Origin: Cladocopium goreaui
Lineage: Eukaryota; Sar; Dinophyceae; Suessiales; Symbiodiniaceae
NCBI GenBank assembly: GCA_947184155.2
Contig: CAMXCT020002035.1
Span: 437,428 to 501,427 of the forward strand
Direction: 5' to 3'
DNA: 64,000 nt
Each line of letters begins with the position of its first letter. The first letter of the stretch is position 1. The position numbers and the translations under genes are program-made. Positions 33,601-41,818 of this stretch are shown here, piece after piece. The notes below the pieces were generated by a model. That model worked only from the letters and a program-made list of their open reading frames with translations. It was not told the DNA's origin and searched no databases.

Positions 33601-35173
33601 CCTTTAATCCCAAACCAATTGCATTGAGGGGAATTACAAGTGCATGCTGACTGTCTAACGTTCCTTGGTTCCCGAACCTGAACGTGATTTCACAGGTTGT
33701 CCTGCGCAACTGCTTCTTGACATTGGCCGGAAAACTCTCGATCAGAGCTGGCAAGTGGCTGCTTCCTACAACAGACTTCGTGGCACCCGTGTCTAAAATG
33801 CCATAGGTGCCATGGGCAGAAAAAAAGGCTACTTCACTGTCACTGGCTTCACGGAACGGCTGCATCATCACAGGTTTCGCAACGGGCAAATCACTCCTGG
33901 GACGCGACTGGCAGCGGCTGCTGATCATGTTCTTTACCCCAAGGTTATGGTTATTACCCCGTTTACGGATGCGTTCCCGGATTTCATGGGGAACTGAACT
34001 AACAGTGTTAATTTCATGCAAGCTAGGCACATCAAGTGACGTCTCATGTACCACAGGCAGTTGGACGAACTCCATAGGCAAAGCATTGGGCTCCCCTTCG
34101 AAGGAAACGGCTTCGGCAGTCATCGCCGCCGATGTGCTGGTTGATCCGGTCGATCCTGCACTCTTGGCTCTGTCAGGACATTCCGCTCGCCAATGTCCCT
34201 TACGTCCACAGTTTCTACAGGTGCTTTCCGTGATGCGCTGTTGAAGGCTTTTTCTGGGTCCACGACTGAAAGTTCGACCTTTTCCCTTTGGGAATCCAGA
34301 AAACTTTGACTTACCTTTCCCGGCCCCGATCGGCCAGAAGCCTCTGTTCTTGAAACGGTCGGACAATCGTTTGCGAGCTTCACTGTATGACACATATGCT
34401 GCAGCTAAGTCTTCATCGGCATCCTGAATCAACTGTTCTATGAACTCATCTTCATCCATGTCATCAGCTACAAGTGCAGTATTTTCGAAATCAACACCAG
34501 CTACATCCTCACTCAGCAGTGCTTGTTGGTCATAGATCTTCCCTTTGGTTTTCTTCATTCCAATCATGTCATGAAAGAAACTGGTTCCAAGCATTCGGAC
34601 TGACTGACTCACCTTCTCGATGGTCAGAACACCTGTTGTTGCAGATTCACTTTCAAGGATGACTCGCTTTTTGTCTTCTGAGCTAAGCAGTGAACCTCTG
34701 AGAACTATGTACGCCTGAACCTGCTCCAAGTCGATTTTCTTGGCTTTCAACTCGGACCACACAACGTCACAACGGGCAAGGAAGGAATCGTTTGTTTCAT
34801 CCTGTCGTTGAGTACATTTGAACAAGGCCTTCTCCACAATCTCGTAAGTTCTCTCCAAGTTCACCTTTCCCCACTGACCTCCTAGGGTGGTAACAAGCAA
34901 TTCAATGCCTGCTTTATCCCCAGTCATCAGCTTACTGCGGCTCAACTGAAGCTTCTGAAATGCACTTCCGGTCGTGTTCAGAATGAGGCGAGTTACCAAT
35001 TCATTCATCTTTGTTGCAGGCCAAATCTCACTCAAGAGCTCAACCTTCTGCGTGTACTGCTCAAGGTCGTCTTTAGACGGGTCAAAGCTTGGAACTAGCA
35101 TTGCCATCTGAGTCGAGGTTGCAGTGTTTCCCTCGGTAGAGTCCCCTCCATTCTGGGACATTTCAACTGACAC
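27602..35173 (-). CDS. Copia gag-pol polyprotein with methyltransferase-like domain (2523 aa)
   Basis: Gag-like region at about 25-200. Zinc knuckle C319-C322-H327-C332. Aspartic protease DTGA at 461-464. Integrase zinc site H1429/H1434/C1462/C1465 and catalytic D1492, D1549, E1585 (35-residue D-E spacing). Reverse transcriptase has FDIKAAFLQG at D2060 and HVDD at 2152-2155, where most copia elements have YVDD. RNase H acidic residues are D2308, E2361, D2418 and D2467. Residues 943-1160 form an extra domain resembling a cytosine-C5 methyltransferase fold: LEVFCSPESELT as a motif-I-like strand, SPTCGPWCAWS like the PC loop, HLHWEQP like the ENV motif. Residues about 690-890 are low-complexity Cys/Arg/Asp-rich and look like an out-of-frame reading of another module. 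The first ATG follows the LTR and leader by about 50 bp. No stop or frameshift ends the frame early. Confidence 0.95.
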   Translation of the reverse strand: MSVEMSQNGGDSTEGNTATSTQMAMLVPSFDPSKDDLEQYTQKVELLSEIWPATKMNELVTRLILNTTGSAFQKLQLSRSKLMTGDKAGIELLVTTLGGQWGKVNLERTYEIVEKALFKCTQRQDETNDSFLARCDVVWSELKAKKIDLEQVQAYIVLRGSLLSSEDKKRVILESESATTGVLTIEKVSQSVRMLGTSFFHDMIGMKKTKGKIYDQQALLSEDVAGVDFENTALVADDMDEDEFIEQLIQDADEDLAAAYVSYSEARKRLSDRFKNRGFWPIGAGKGKSKFSGFPKGKGRTFSRGPRKSLQQRITESTCRNCGRKGHWRAECPDRAKSAGSTGSTSTSAAMTAEAVSFEGEPNALPMEFVQLPVVHETSLDVPSLHEINTVSSVPHEIRERIRKRGNNHNLGVKNMISSRCQSRPRSDLPVAKPVMMQPFREASDSEVAFFSAHGTYGILDTGATKSVVGSSHLPALIESFPANVKKQLRRTTCEITFRFGNQGTLDSQHALVIPLNAIGLGLKVAVVPGATPLLLSNTLVRTLKASIDSAKQVLTSPMFTQPVPLKLSPRGLYLLDINDLIQAQHGQHSGQDGPAAETFHSSDFLECQNANSDDRKPVMSNPQVAETMPHMSHSHVNTSASTIKLKTPTSAHNSQEIHETCRNTQPRIEDITMESSRPKPLPAEFLQVVRSTHDRCNEPHQPIGPCAVPGQPRKCGVLSHADSCRDGRVQGHFRSSTCRPDIRGDVEIGKGVDPVVCQDICLQSKGGTSEAPDLHRDHGEPARDPLRHDPDDSSGDQSRGDPSTPQGTAQEQGSSQPCTGDANDQRDLRGGGGMGTMGCHVQRCPHSRNDQPTARDDRCSAEPSPQCGERAHRDSEPCAADSPSSPLDHLLNAGDWEYDFDPDHNHQYNMNYIQSKFNNLVSQFTAELNEVSTWDSLRHQPRLQVLEVFCSPESELTRQVNQLGYRASRHGIQEGDLSSKGGRQQLFKTLLESRPQHVWFSPTCGPWCAWSFLNESQSVAGFQHVQEQRDQHLYQLALGLVLYRYQCIHQRHLHWEQPARSLMLKTPYLYEVAQGTYKANFDMCQVGGMRDPQNQKLFKKGMEVHTTSQQMYLQFNGRKCNKQHDHQPLEGNTIYKGVSIRRTAFSQNYTRKFARSLAQVLTKVKNMKEMPIMCWESTAFAMQGFKRSSNVQTGASAKRAKLQNSSLIEPQEMPAKRRRIQGKSQELESSQALCDRICKNVTSIAPRVGRKRIHDSKILQDIQELFPEKLVVTVLVCKGTERTVQPPKDMIPSEAPYRRAIIMQRQTKKILVEDQWEHWEFLSARQQWRRSHPSYMNITVFARNHPAAEEAVSVPSLPARPEIQEPAPASESPETPDGPLHAPMMPMPSPDAAEETMTPMSIDESSQDHGPKFLAMSPENKKLALRLHKNLGHPEPRRLSQVLQQRGYDQSIVQGVLDLKCSICQMQKRPKIPRPASLKQELGFGDKVSMDGVKWTNKQGQEFHFYHFIDHGTNYHTAIIAPNRAEIKEKFTMGWLNWAGPPNTVLMDSAREFISESFVQFLQNMNIQCEVVPPDAHWQCGRVERHGGVLQNMLSKFELEHDVSNYQQFQQALTQCTMAKNSCSLRHGYAPDTLVFGRGLKIPASITSDDSLPAHAIAESETNAGLRFRELLAMRETARRAFHAADNDMALRRAALRRDRPHRGAYESGEWVMVWKVTNFKGSWIGPARVIKQDNSSTVFCNNAGSIVKAVPEHVRPVSAVEARLIPINMPDLPDLENNQSHSPPPIGSHQEVPSDNNNQDNIRNQGPITIPSNPQAVTSSESTSDQPDQEPEELPITPMNPEAQNSPHNNLNDNPCPQNVQPHEIPVPDDSSDELLCDLLTCEDVDVLTATAPDGENTVWRAEMDFNASLVETVCHCKENPTEEELVFLATNSKRQRTEVKLNTLEPEERLEFEKAKTKEVNNWLQTGTVERMFRHELAPEQILRCRWLYVWKPVEDPKEQKELGGKSRKAKARLVVLGYMDPQLDTIPRDSPTLGRTSKMFIAQVIASMQWTLMSFDIKAAFLQGKTQEGRVIAIEPVPEMVRAMNLEKTEVCRLIKSAYGLIDAPFLWFTELDKTLKELGFISSPFDPCLYLLHEKDKKEPAGILGIHVDDGLCGGNEFFHQQIRKLEQKFPFGSRKSQRFVFTGIEMTQENDYSITMSQENYISRINPIHIQPTRKANVDLAVTERERQDLRALIGSLQYASVNTRPDLASRLSFLQSAINSATIDTLVHGNKVLHEAKRHKTTCVRIQPIPMDKIRFLAFSDASFASKKQPESHTGTIIMTTHEDIGKNHVCPVNPISWGCKKIQRVVTSTLAAETTSLSSTLDQLSWLRLFWSWIKDPLTDWRKPTETLKALPLTYATATFKEDPSIAVTDCKSLFDLVTRTATPSCSEFRTQLQAHAIKDFLAEGVRLRWVHSGAQLADALTKIMECHFLRQTLFHGKYCLHDESQILKERASTKTRVKWLQSTEDPIDITKSEK
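31694..32347 (-). other. Methyltransferase-like accessory domain in copia polyprotein
   Basis: Polyprotein residues 943-1160, between protease and integrase. The pattern VLEVFCSP, then HVWFSPTCGPWCAWS, then HWEQPARS resembles motifs I, IV and VI of cytosine-C5 methyltransferases, with Cys1004 or Cys1008-region residues in the PC-loop position and EQP replacing ENV. The target-recognition region cannot be identified by eye. Methyltransferases captured by retrotransposons are known in dinoflagellates; whether this divergent one is catalytic is unknown. Confidence 0.55.
32509..33222 (-). CDS. Overlapping frame with FGR..G.TYEEMW module
   Basis: A 237-codon frame, shifted relative to gag-pol, lies wholly inside it. 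Its translation is more protein-like than gag-pol's own reading here: residues 81-110 contain KVTFGRAHVGRTYEEMW and WIRWFAKTY, resembling the short FGKxxGKTYxEV...W module seen in dinoflagellate copia polyproteins and ExoX-C/DUF3820-type sequences. It ends in a helical segment and a stop at a CCCCC run (plus-strand G5 near 32512-32516). Either two compensating single-base indels moved gag-pol out of this module, or it is reached by frameshifting or separate initiation. Its own ATG is probably not the original start. Confidence 0.45.
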   Translation of the reverse strand: MPTTARKSMKHVGTHSPESKTSPWKVQGPSHCQPSSFRWFDQLTIVAMSLTSRLDRVLSQGNPESVESFRTLTAAEMGESKVTFGRAHVGRTYEEMWRSEKGWIRWFAKTYASSQKEEHQKLLIYIETMVNQHETLYDMTPMTARETNQEVIRPRPKGQPKSKAAASPAQVMPMTSEIFEEGEAWEPWDVMYNDVPTAAMISPQQEMIDALQSRVLNVENALTEILNHVRQTHQAAP

Positions 35174-35206
35174 TGGATGTCAAAAAGGTTTCCCCGGAGC
35201 AAGTGT

Positions 35207-35223
35207 TGGTAGCTCCGCTACCA
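35207..35223 (-). other. Primer-binding site, iMet-like, inside a hairpin
   Basis: One base inside the 5' LTR the element strand reads TGGTAGCGGAGC (35223-35212), complementary to a tRNA 3' end CTCCGCTACCA of the initiator-Met type used by many copia elements. The site sits in a perfect 7-bp hairpin, TGGTAGC-tcc-GCTACCA. Confidence 0.6.
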
Positions 35224-35224
35224 G

Positions 35225-35578
35225 TGTGATTGGATCCACACTGGTAGCTTCAGTTCCCACCTCAGCAATGCGGTCGCCACCTTTTTCAATGGCCAGCTGA
35301 AGTCACGGTTGCAGCAAAACGGCACGTGCTGCCAGAAAGGTCTCGAAATGGTGTCTGCACCAAACCAAGCAAAGTGTCAGCCACGACACGTAGCGACTGT
35401 CCACAGTCTATGGCTTCAGGTTGCTAAGATACCCACTTCCACCCACCTACTGGCTCGCCTAAGCCAAAAGCAACTGTGAAATACCGGTTGGTTCCTGTTA
35501 GATTCACCTGAGATCTGGATGGCATCACGGGGGTTATGTAAAGTATGACAAATGACTGGGATCATTGATACATTCACA
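35225..35578 (-). repeat. 5' LTR of copia element
   Basis: 354 bp; one mismatch to the 3' LTR. Expected to hold promoter and R/U5, not separately resolvable by eye. Confidence 0.96.
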
Positions 35579-35583
35579 ATATG

Positions 35584-35584
<1 letters not shown>
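35579..35584. repeat. Target site duplication ATATGT, right
   Basis: Matches 27227-27232. Confidence 0.65.
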
Positions 35585-35616
<32 letters not shown>

Positions 35617-35755
35617 GTATGTATGTATTTTTAAATACGAATATGTATATATATATATATATGTGCGTATGTGTATTTATATATATATATTTATTCATTT
35701 ATTTGTATGTATCTATAATATGTGTATATATATATATATATATAGGAAGTAGATA
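35579..35755. repeat. (TA)n/(TATG)n tract, right part of insertion site
   Basis: Continues the microsatellite interrupted by the copia element. A similar short tract recurs at 36018-36090. Confidence 0.92.
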
Positions 35756-38323
35756 CATAGCACATGTATATATGATTATAGGTAGCACGTAGGTACTTTG
35801 AGGGAGTATGTGTGCTACGTAGGTCGTCTAAAAGGTAGCATGTACCTAGTAAATGCGAGGCTGGTAGTCAGAATCGCTGCAAAAACCTAGCAAATACGAG
35901 GCTGGACCTCAGAAATGCTGCCAATAGCTTGCAAATAGAAGGGAAGGGGGTGCTACCTGGGGGGTGCTACCTGGGGACCCATACCATTGGGGGGGGTAGG
36001 AACACGGAACACGAGACCATATATATATATTATGTATATGTATATTATATGTATATTTATATTATATGTATATGTATATTATATGTATATGTGCGCGTAT
36101 GTTTTTCATGTTCGGCATCATAAAGCAACAGAAGTTTATGAAGATTATGAAGTCATGAAATCCGAGAATCAAACTATATATATAATATATTAATCATGCA
36201 TATAGAACTCATGTTGCGTTGATATGGCATGAAGTGTAATGTGATGTAATGTATACGTACTAGGCATCACGAGGTATGTACATGTCTAGATCGGACGCTA
36301 TCAAACAGCTTATCGATGATAAGTCATGTTTGTCTTTGGTTTTGTCAGTCGAGGAGATAATCAGACTTGTTGATTCTTTAACGTGTCAAGTATTTTATCA
36401 AAAATGATATTCCCCAGACACGATTGCGCGAATCTCAGCTAGAAGATCTAGTAAATCTAGTGTTCTTTGAAATCTTTGGTGTGAATTGAAAAATTACTCA
36501 ATCTTCCCAGGAAGGTCACTGTACGTGACATGGCAGAGGAGAAAAAAACAACTCAGCAGTCTACGCTTTTTGTTTTCTTTCTATACACTGGGACCGGGAA
36601 TCACCTTTGGACTCTAAAAACGTTCCTCTACTGTAAGAATCGCATCAAATTCAAGCTTCAAAAACGATATGCAAGTGACTCCTGATCTCCCACCATGTTC
36701 GGGAAGGTCCTTAGTCCTTTATTGCAGCAAATACTTAAAACACACATACACTTGGCCTTCTGGGCAAGGACAGGCAGAAATCCCGGCCGCCACAAACAAA
36801 GCAGCTAGACCACCTGTCCAGAAGCCGCCATAGATCGTTACTTCAGTCAAGAATGGGACAGAACTACCCGAAGCCAACCCAGAAATGGTCCAATCTAATG
36901 AGTCTAATCTTCATGTCCAAAATGTTTGAATGCATCTGCCTCAACAGCATTGCGAAGATTGCAGCAATCCATGGCCAAGGAGGTTGCATCTTGTCACGAT
37001 TGAATCGCACTGGCGCTAGCCATGCGGAACACTCGTTGGACCTTCAAAAGTGACTCAGCCATGCTATCTCTAAGAAGTGTTCAAGATTGTTCAAGTGCAG
37101 GCATGGCTGTGATTCAAGTTGGCTCCACATGATTCCACCTCTATGAATCTGTATTGTGTCTTTTTACGTCTTGTGCAGGCCAAACAAGCTGAAATGAGCC
37201 AACATGAACATCAGCGTTGTCCAAATGAAGCATGGTGTCTCCATGAAAATTGAAACGCGACTATATATGTATATGTATATATATATGTATATATTATTCG
37301 TACATTCATTTTGAAGTTCATCGGTGCACCTTCCAAGCTCTGCGATGCTCAAGTGTTGTGTGAGCTGTGATCTGTTTCACATCGCCTGAGAATGTGACTT
37401 GTTTGACACGATCTGCCGTAATTGTCCTGCGGGCATGGCCGACTGCGCCCAACCTGCGCGCAACTCTTCGCCACGGATGTGTCCCAAAATGGTGCATACC
37501 CATGCATACCCCCCAAAAGGCCAGCTTTAACAGGGATAATAACAATAATTAATCATGTTAATGACTGGATCTGGAAGAATATGTTCAGACAAACCCACAA
37601 ATTTAGCTAGTGAAATTTCAAGCAACAAAAAAAGCCACCCCAACGAGATGGAAAACAGTTTTTGATGCTGTTTGATCCAACAACCAGGCCTCTAAAAGCC
37701 AGTGACGCTTTTAGGGGAGGATGCACAGCTAGTGCAAAGCTGAGTAGCTGCAGCCGGTGACCACAGGATTTCATGGGATGGTGACTCCGCAACTGGTGTC
37801 TGAAGCCTCGCTTCAAAACATGCGTGCAATTCCATCTTGGCGAATTGCCAAGTTCTTACTACTTGTAGCTGAGGGTTTGTTTGGGCAATCACCACTTTCA
37901 CCATTCAAATTGTAAATTTGGGGGATCCCTTATTACTTCATTTCGGACACACCCATGAATATACTTCATTTCGGACCGTGACTCCTGCAACATAGAGCAA
38001 CCTTAGCACCACCTGTGAGTGAGCACACCGCTACCACGTCCAGGAAGCTTTGCTAGTGAAAATGAAACTAGAATTCCAGGCTCTCTTGTCTTTTCACGGA
38101 TAATGGTGGTGACAATGTACTTTCCAAAGGGTCAGACCAAGAGTGCCTATTCCTTTAGTTCCTTGGCAGTTGCCTTGTGCAACACCCAGGCATTTTTCAA
38201 TTAATTAGCTCCGCATAGTTCAACTATCTCAAATTATCCGCTGGCTTGGTCACGCCTGAGCGAACCGTGCATGACACAACCCACGGTCGAAGCAAAACAA
38301 CCAAAACTATGTTGGCTGCCCCT
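35756..38323. other. No gene recognised
   Basis: Unique-looking sequence. Small AT tracts occur at 36018-36090, 36175-36190 and 37262-37300. Open frames are short and show no family resemblance. Confidence 0.5.
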
Positions 38324-38328
38324 TCTAT
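38324..38328. repeat. Target site duplication TCTAT, left
   Basis: TCTAT abuts the left end AGCTAG of the viral element and matches 44846-44850. One more T is shared (TTCTAT) if the last T of the right end is counted as target. Confidence 0.7.
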
Positions 38329-38465
38329 AGCTAGAGGGGCTCGGCCCCCAGTTCAATGCTTAACCCCACCATCATAATCATCACATACATTTTATCATAA
38401 ATCACCGTATAAAACCATAACAACCTCATCATATCAACCCATCTCATCCATCTCATCCATCTCAT
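38329..38465. repeat. Left terminal inverted repeat of viral element
   Basis: Starts AGCTAGAGGGGCTCGGCCCCC. Its reverse complement aligns through about 130 bp with the right end, with identical stretches such as TTGATATGATGAGGTTG and AAATGTATGTGATGA. Confidence 0.8.
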
Positions 38466-39508
38466 CCATTAAAAAAAATATATATAAATCATTTTGATCA
38501 AGGAAATGATACTAACGTATTCAAACTAAATTCAAGTAATCAAATACAATTGCTGGGTGGTATTGAAACATCCTTTATGTATGAAAATGCTTTTGTTGAT
38601 TTGGTTAGTTACAATGTGTTAAGAATTAGAAACACTGAAAGTGCTGATAATGGCATTATTTCATTTGGTGTTGGTGATACACTGGATGTCTTCCAGATAT
38701 TCAAGAGAGGCATAGCATCATCAGTTGCATTATCAAAATCTCAGGTTTTATGTAATTCATTTGATAGTTTTGCTGGTGATAATGATGTAGTCTTCAAAAG
38801 AAACGGGGTTGATTTTTTAGACTTCAAGGTCCTAATGTTGTGGTAAATGGTTCAGAAAATTTACTGTTGATAATTGATGGTAATGTAGGTATTTCTTCAA
38901 GTTGGATGTTTGCTAATACTTTTGCCAATAGGTCAGCAAATAGTGATACTGATTTCAGGGGTTGTATATCTGGAGGTTTAGCAAGTGGAAATGTGTATAT
39001 GACTTGCAAACACGTGCCTGAAAGATTACAGATTAAAACTGATGCCAGAGTTAGTGAAGGTAAAATGTTTCATTTAAATACAACTGCTTCAAAATAATGT
39101 TATATCCATAGTTTTGTCGAAAGTAATATTAAGATATTGTCATTGGAAAATAATGATACTTCAGGTCAAAATCGTATTTACTGTATTGGTAATTTGGTTG
39201 TAGGCATGTCAGGTAGTGTTTTTACTTTTCATCAAAATACAACAGTTGTAGCGGGGAGAACTCTTAGCGGTGAGCTCAAAACACAAGTGATACAACTAAA
39301 AAAATATGACATCAAAAATGTTGAACTTAATTTTACAGATATAGTAAAGCAAATAGAACCAAAAACATTCAAACTGAAAGATGAAAAGGACCTAGGTATA
39401 ACCAAAAATCACAGCGGGTCTATAGGAGGTGAGATAGAAAATCTAATACCAAAAGAATTTGAAAACATAGTCAATAAAAATGATGAAAACATCAAAATGT
39501 TAAATTAT

Positions 39509-39517
39509 GTAAAATTA
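39509..39517. repeat. 9-bp target duplication GTAAAATTA, left
   Basis: Identical to 40546-40554. Both copies encode the same VKL of the interrupted S74 domain, which is what a true target duplication predicts. Confidence 0.85.
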
Positions 39518-39539
39518 GACGCAACGCCCACCATTTGCC

Positions 39540-40130
39540 CCACAGTTTACATGGGGTAGGCTGGGGTGGGGTGGAATGGAGTGGGGTGGGGATGTTAACG
39601 TTCCCTCGACCATGTTCCCTCGACCATGCACAAGATGTTGATGCTGCGCTCTTATGGGGTGCATGGGGTGGGCTGGGGTGGGGATGTTATAACGTTCCTT
39701 CGGCCACGTTCCCTCGACGTTGCACAAGATGCTGATGCTACGCTCACATGGGCTGGGTGGGGTGACGCGTGGGGTGGGGTGAGGTGGATGGGGTGGGGGG
39801 TGGTGAGGTGGGGTGGGCGTGGGGATTGTCCACGTTCCTTAGATATGCTTCCTGAACCTTTGACAAGATGTTGATGCTACGCTCACTTGGGGTGGGGTGG
39901 GGTGGGATGTTAACGTTCCTTCGACCACGTTCCCTCGTCCTTTCACAAGATGTTGATGCTACGCTCACATGGGGTGGGGTGGGGTGGGCTGGGGATGTTA
40001 TAACGTTCCTTCGGCCACGTTCCCTCGACCTTGCACAAGATGTTGATGCTACACCCACATTTGGGTGCGGTGGGGTGGGATGGGGCGATGATAACGCTCT
40101 TTCGACCTTGCGCTAGACTTTGATGCTGCG
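39540..40130 (+). repeat. GGGGTGGGGT + ACGTTCCTTCGACC minisatellite
   Basis: Units carry AACGTTCC, CACGTTCCCTCGACC and CAAGATGTTGATGCTACGCTC with variable G-rich spacers. G runs could form quadruplexes. Confidence 0.88.
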
Positions 40131-40317
40131 CCCAAGATGATCTAATTATCATGGTTTAAGGTGGGGTGGGGTGGGTGCATGTTGCAGCAATTTGCTAGGA
40201 TTCTGTTAGAGCTGTTCGTTTTTGCAACGGTTTGTTAGGATTTTGTTTGAACTGTGAGTGCAACCAAAAGTGCTGGAACTGTGCAATTTGAACCGATTTT
40301 CAAGGATTCTGTTAGAA

Positions 40318-40425
40318 GACGACGATGATCATACCAATGATGCTGTTGATGATGATGATGGTGATGGTGATGGTGATGGTGATGGTGGTGGTGATGATGA
40401 TGATGATGATGATGACGATGACGAG

Positions 40426-40460
<35 letters not shown>

Positions 40461-40500
40461 GGATGATGATGATGATGATGATGATGATAATGATAATGAT
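40318..40500 (+). repeat. (GAT)n/(GAC)n microsatellite
   Basis: Near-pure GAT with GAC and GGT variants, inside the TIR transposon. The poly-Asp frame through it is fortuitous. Confidence 0.93.
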
Positions 40501-40545
40501 CCTGTCGAACTCTTCCAGAAGCGCGGCAAATGGTGGGAGTTGATC

Positions 40546-40554
40546 GTAAAATTA
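40546..40554. repeat. 9-bp target duplication GTAAAATTA, right
   Basis: Matches 39509-39517. Confidence 0.85.
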
Positions 40555-40718
40555 TCATCTGTCCTTTGGCGTGCTGTAAAAGAACAGCAAATAAAAATAG
40601 AGCATTTGGAAGCTTCCGTTTGTGAATTACAAGAAGCAATGAAAGAGTTATATAATGAAGCCTAAACCTAAAGCCACAGCTAAAAAAAATCTAAGGACAA
40701 AAAATCTAATAATTTAAT

Positions 40719-40940
40719 ATGGGAAGTAAGCAATCAACAGGTCAAAATACGTGTATGGATGAAATCAGTAATATAAATGAAGATGAGTTAGATATTAGTA
40801 AAATAAATAGTCTACAAACAACATCTATAAAAGAAATATATAATTTAATAAAATCAAATATATGGAAAGTAAAAAATCTGATAAATTATATTATAAACTA
40901 CCAGCAATTCAACTTCGTAGTTGGAGTTTGGTTTTTATAA
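40719..40940 (+). CDS. Small viral-element protein with N-myristoylation-like start
   Basis: Intact 73-codon frame starting MGSKQSTGQN, which fits an N-myristoylation signal (Gly2, Ser/Thr at position 6 or 7). It continues with acidic and Ile/Asn/Lys-rich sequence and a hydrophobic end (FNFVVGVWFL). It begins 54 bp after the fibre gene on the same strand and abuts the oppositely oriented ATPase gene. No family recognised; a membrane-associated virion or assembly role is speculation. Confidence 0.5.
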   Translation: MGSKQSTGQNTCMDEISNINEDELDISKINSLQTTSIKEIYNLIKSNIWKVKNLINYIINYQQFNFVVGVWFL

Positions 40941-40961
40941 TATGATTTAATGATACTATTA

Positions 40962-41737
40962 TTAATCTGTGAATTGAATATAAGCATTAAAGTTTTTCAT
41001 AAACATATTATTCAAATCTGATTGGAGAGGGTTTATATACAAAAAGTTGTGAGGTTCAACAGTGGCAACTTCTTATATCTGATATATAAGTTTTTTGTTT
41101 CTTGTAAGTTTGCTTTTCTTGGTAAAGCGCGTAATTCTTCTTGTAGTAAATCTATTTCTTTAAAATTCTGTATATAAAAGGAAAAATGAGTGGCATTTAC
41201 TCTAATCAGTATATTCAGTGCATTGCATTTCTGAACTGAAGTTACAACAGAAATTCCATTGTGGCGACCTCTTACATCAACTGAGTTTAAAAGTTTGGAA
41301 TATCTTGCTATTTTGGGGTCATCCGCTATATCATCCAGTACCAGCAATATAGGAAACAATTTTCTCATCTTATGTTTTTTGCTGTATTCAGTTGTTTTGT
41401 GTTGTGCGTCTATTATCTTTTCTAAATCTTGGACGTTGAATTCTTCAAACCAACATTTTTCTTTATCAGTATCCACTTTCTTTTGGTGTTTTGTGTATTT
41501 CTTAACCGGCAACCAAATACTATCAACTTCAATTGAAGGAGACCAGATAAATACCCTTTCAAATACTTTTTTGTAGATGTCTAATATCATATTTGTCAAT
41601 AGCACTGACTGGCCAGAACCAGACGGTCCGGCTATAATTGCTCTGAATGGAACTTGTGGAACATTTGGATATTTTTATTGTGGGAATGTATAGTGTATTT
41701 CATCCATGGGTTGTACATTAGGTGAAATATGTTTCAT
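40962..41737 (-). pseudogene. Packaging ATPase (A32/FtsK-HerA-like), degraded
   Basis: DNA-packaging ATPase of the kind found in virophages, polinton-like viruses and NCLDVs. Starts MKHISPNVQPMDEIHY. A TAA stop interrupts it at 41675-41677. The P-loop follows as IIAGPSGSGQSVLL: the invariant Lys is Gln (codon 41609-41611, one base from Lys). The main body reads IWSPSIEVDSIWLPVKK, Walker B LLVLDDIADD, RGRHNGISVVTSVQK with a sensor-like Gln, and RVNATHFSFY. Near 41062 a frameshift moves the C-terminus (EVATVEPHNFLYINPL) to another frame ending at 40962. Family is clear; the gene is dead. Confidence 0.82.
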
Positions 41738-41818
41738 TATTAATATTTAGAAAAGAATTTATATAATATATATTAATATATTATTGATATGGAACTTCAT
41801 TAAAGAACAGTAAAGGAC

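Larger units (their letters stand above)
27233..35578 (-). mobile_element. Complete Ty1/copia LTR retrotransposon (8346 bp)
   Basis: LTRs of 354 bp flank one gag-pol frame with the domain order Gag, protease, integrase, reverse transcriptase, RNase H, which defines Ty1/copia. LTRs begin TGTGA and end TCACA on the element strand. A primer-binding site and a short purine tract are present, and 6-bp ATATGT duplications flank it. The LTRs differ at one position (27387 versus 35379), so insertion is recent. The frame is uninterrupted, so the element may be active and autonomous. Confidence 0.96.
39518..40545. mobile_element. 1028-bp non-autonomous TIR transposon (Mutator-like TSD)
   Basis: The ends are imperfect inverted repeats of about 21 bp: left GACGCAAC + GCCCACCATTTGCC, right (reverse complement) GATCAAC + TCCCACCATTTGCC. 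A 9-bp duplication flanks it, as for Mutator-like elements. The inside has no transposase: about six copies of a roughly 90-110-bp GGGGTGGGGT/ACGTTCC(T/C)TCGAC minisatellite (39540-40130), a short unique part, and (GAT)n at 40318-40500. Confidence 0.75.
38421..40665 (+). pseudogene. Fibre-like protein with C-terminal S74 chaperone domain, interrupted
   Basis: The frame is open from 38421 but has no ATG. It encodes Asn/Asp/Gly/Val-rich repeats expected of a beta-structured fibre (LGGIETSFMYENAF, VVVNGSENLLLIIDG). A single-base shift near 38820 (T6 run) and a stop at 39095-39097 break it. The C-terminal part resembles the Peptidase_S74 intramolecular chaperone: IEPKTFKLKDEKDLG, then GGEIENLIPKEFENI, then NYVKL. 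After the transposon at 39518-40545 it resumes in the same sense with KLSSVLWRAVKEQQIK and LEASVCELQEAMKEL, the terminal coiled coil. S74 domains trim and assemble trimeric fibres in phages and some large viruses. The virion role here is inferred. Confidence 0.65.

Noticed and set aside
29038-34662. Plus-strand frames inside the copia element
   Set aside because: Shadows of the minus-strand gag-pol gene, which has full domain evidence.
40258-40665. 135-codon acidic protein with poly-Asp
   Set aside because: The Asp run is a GAT microsatellite inside a transposon; only the last 40 codons are real and belong to the interrupted S74 domain.
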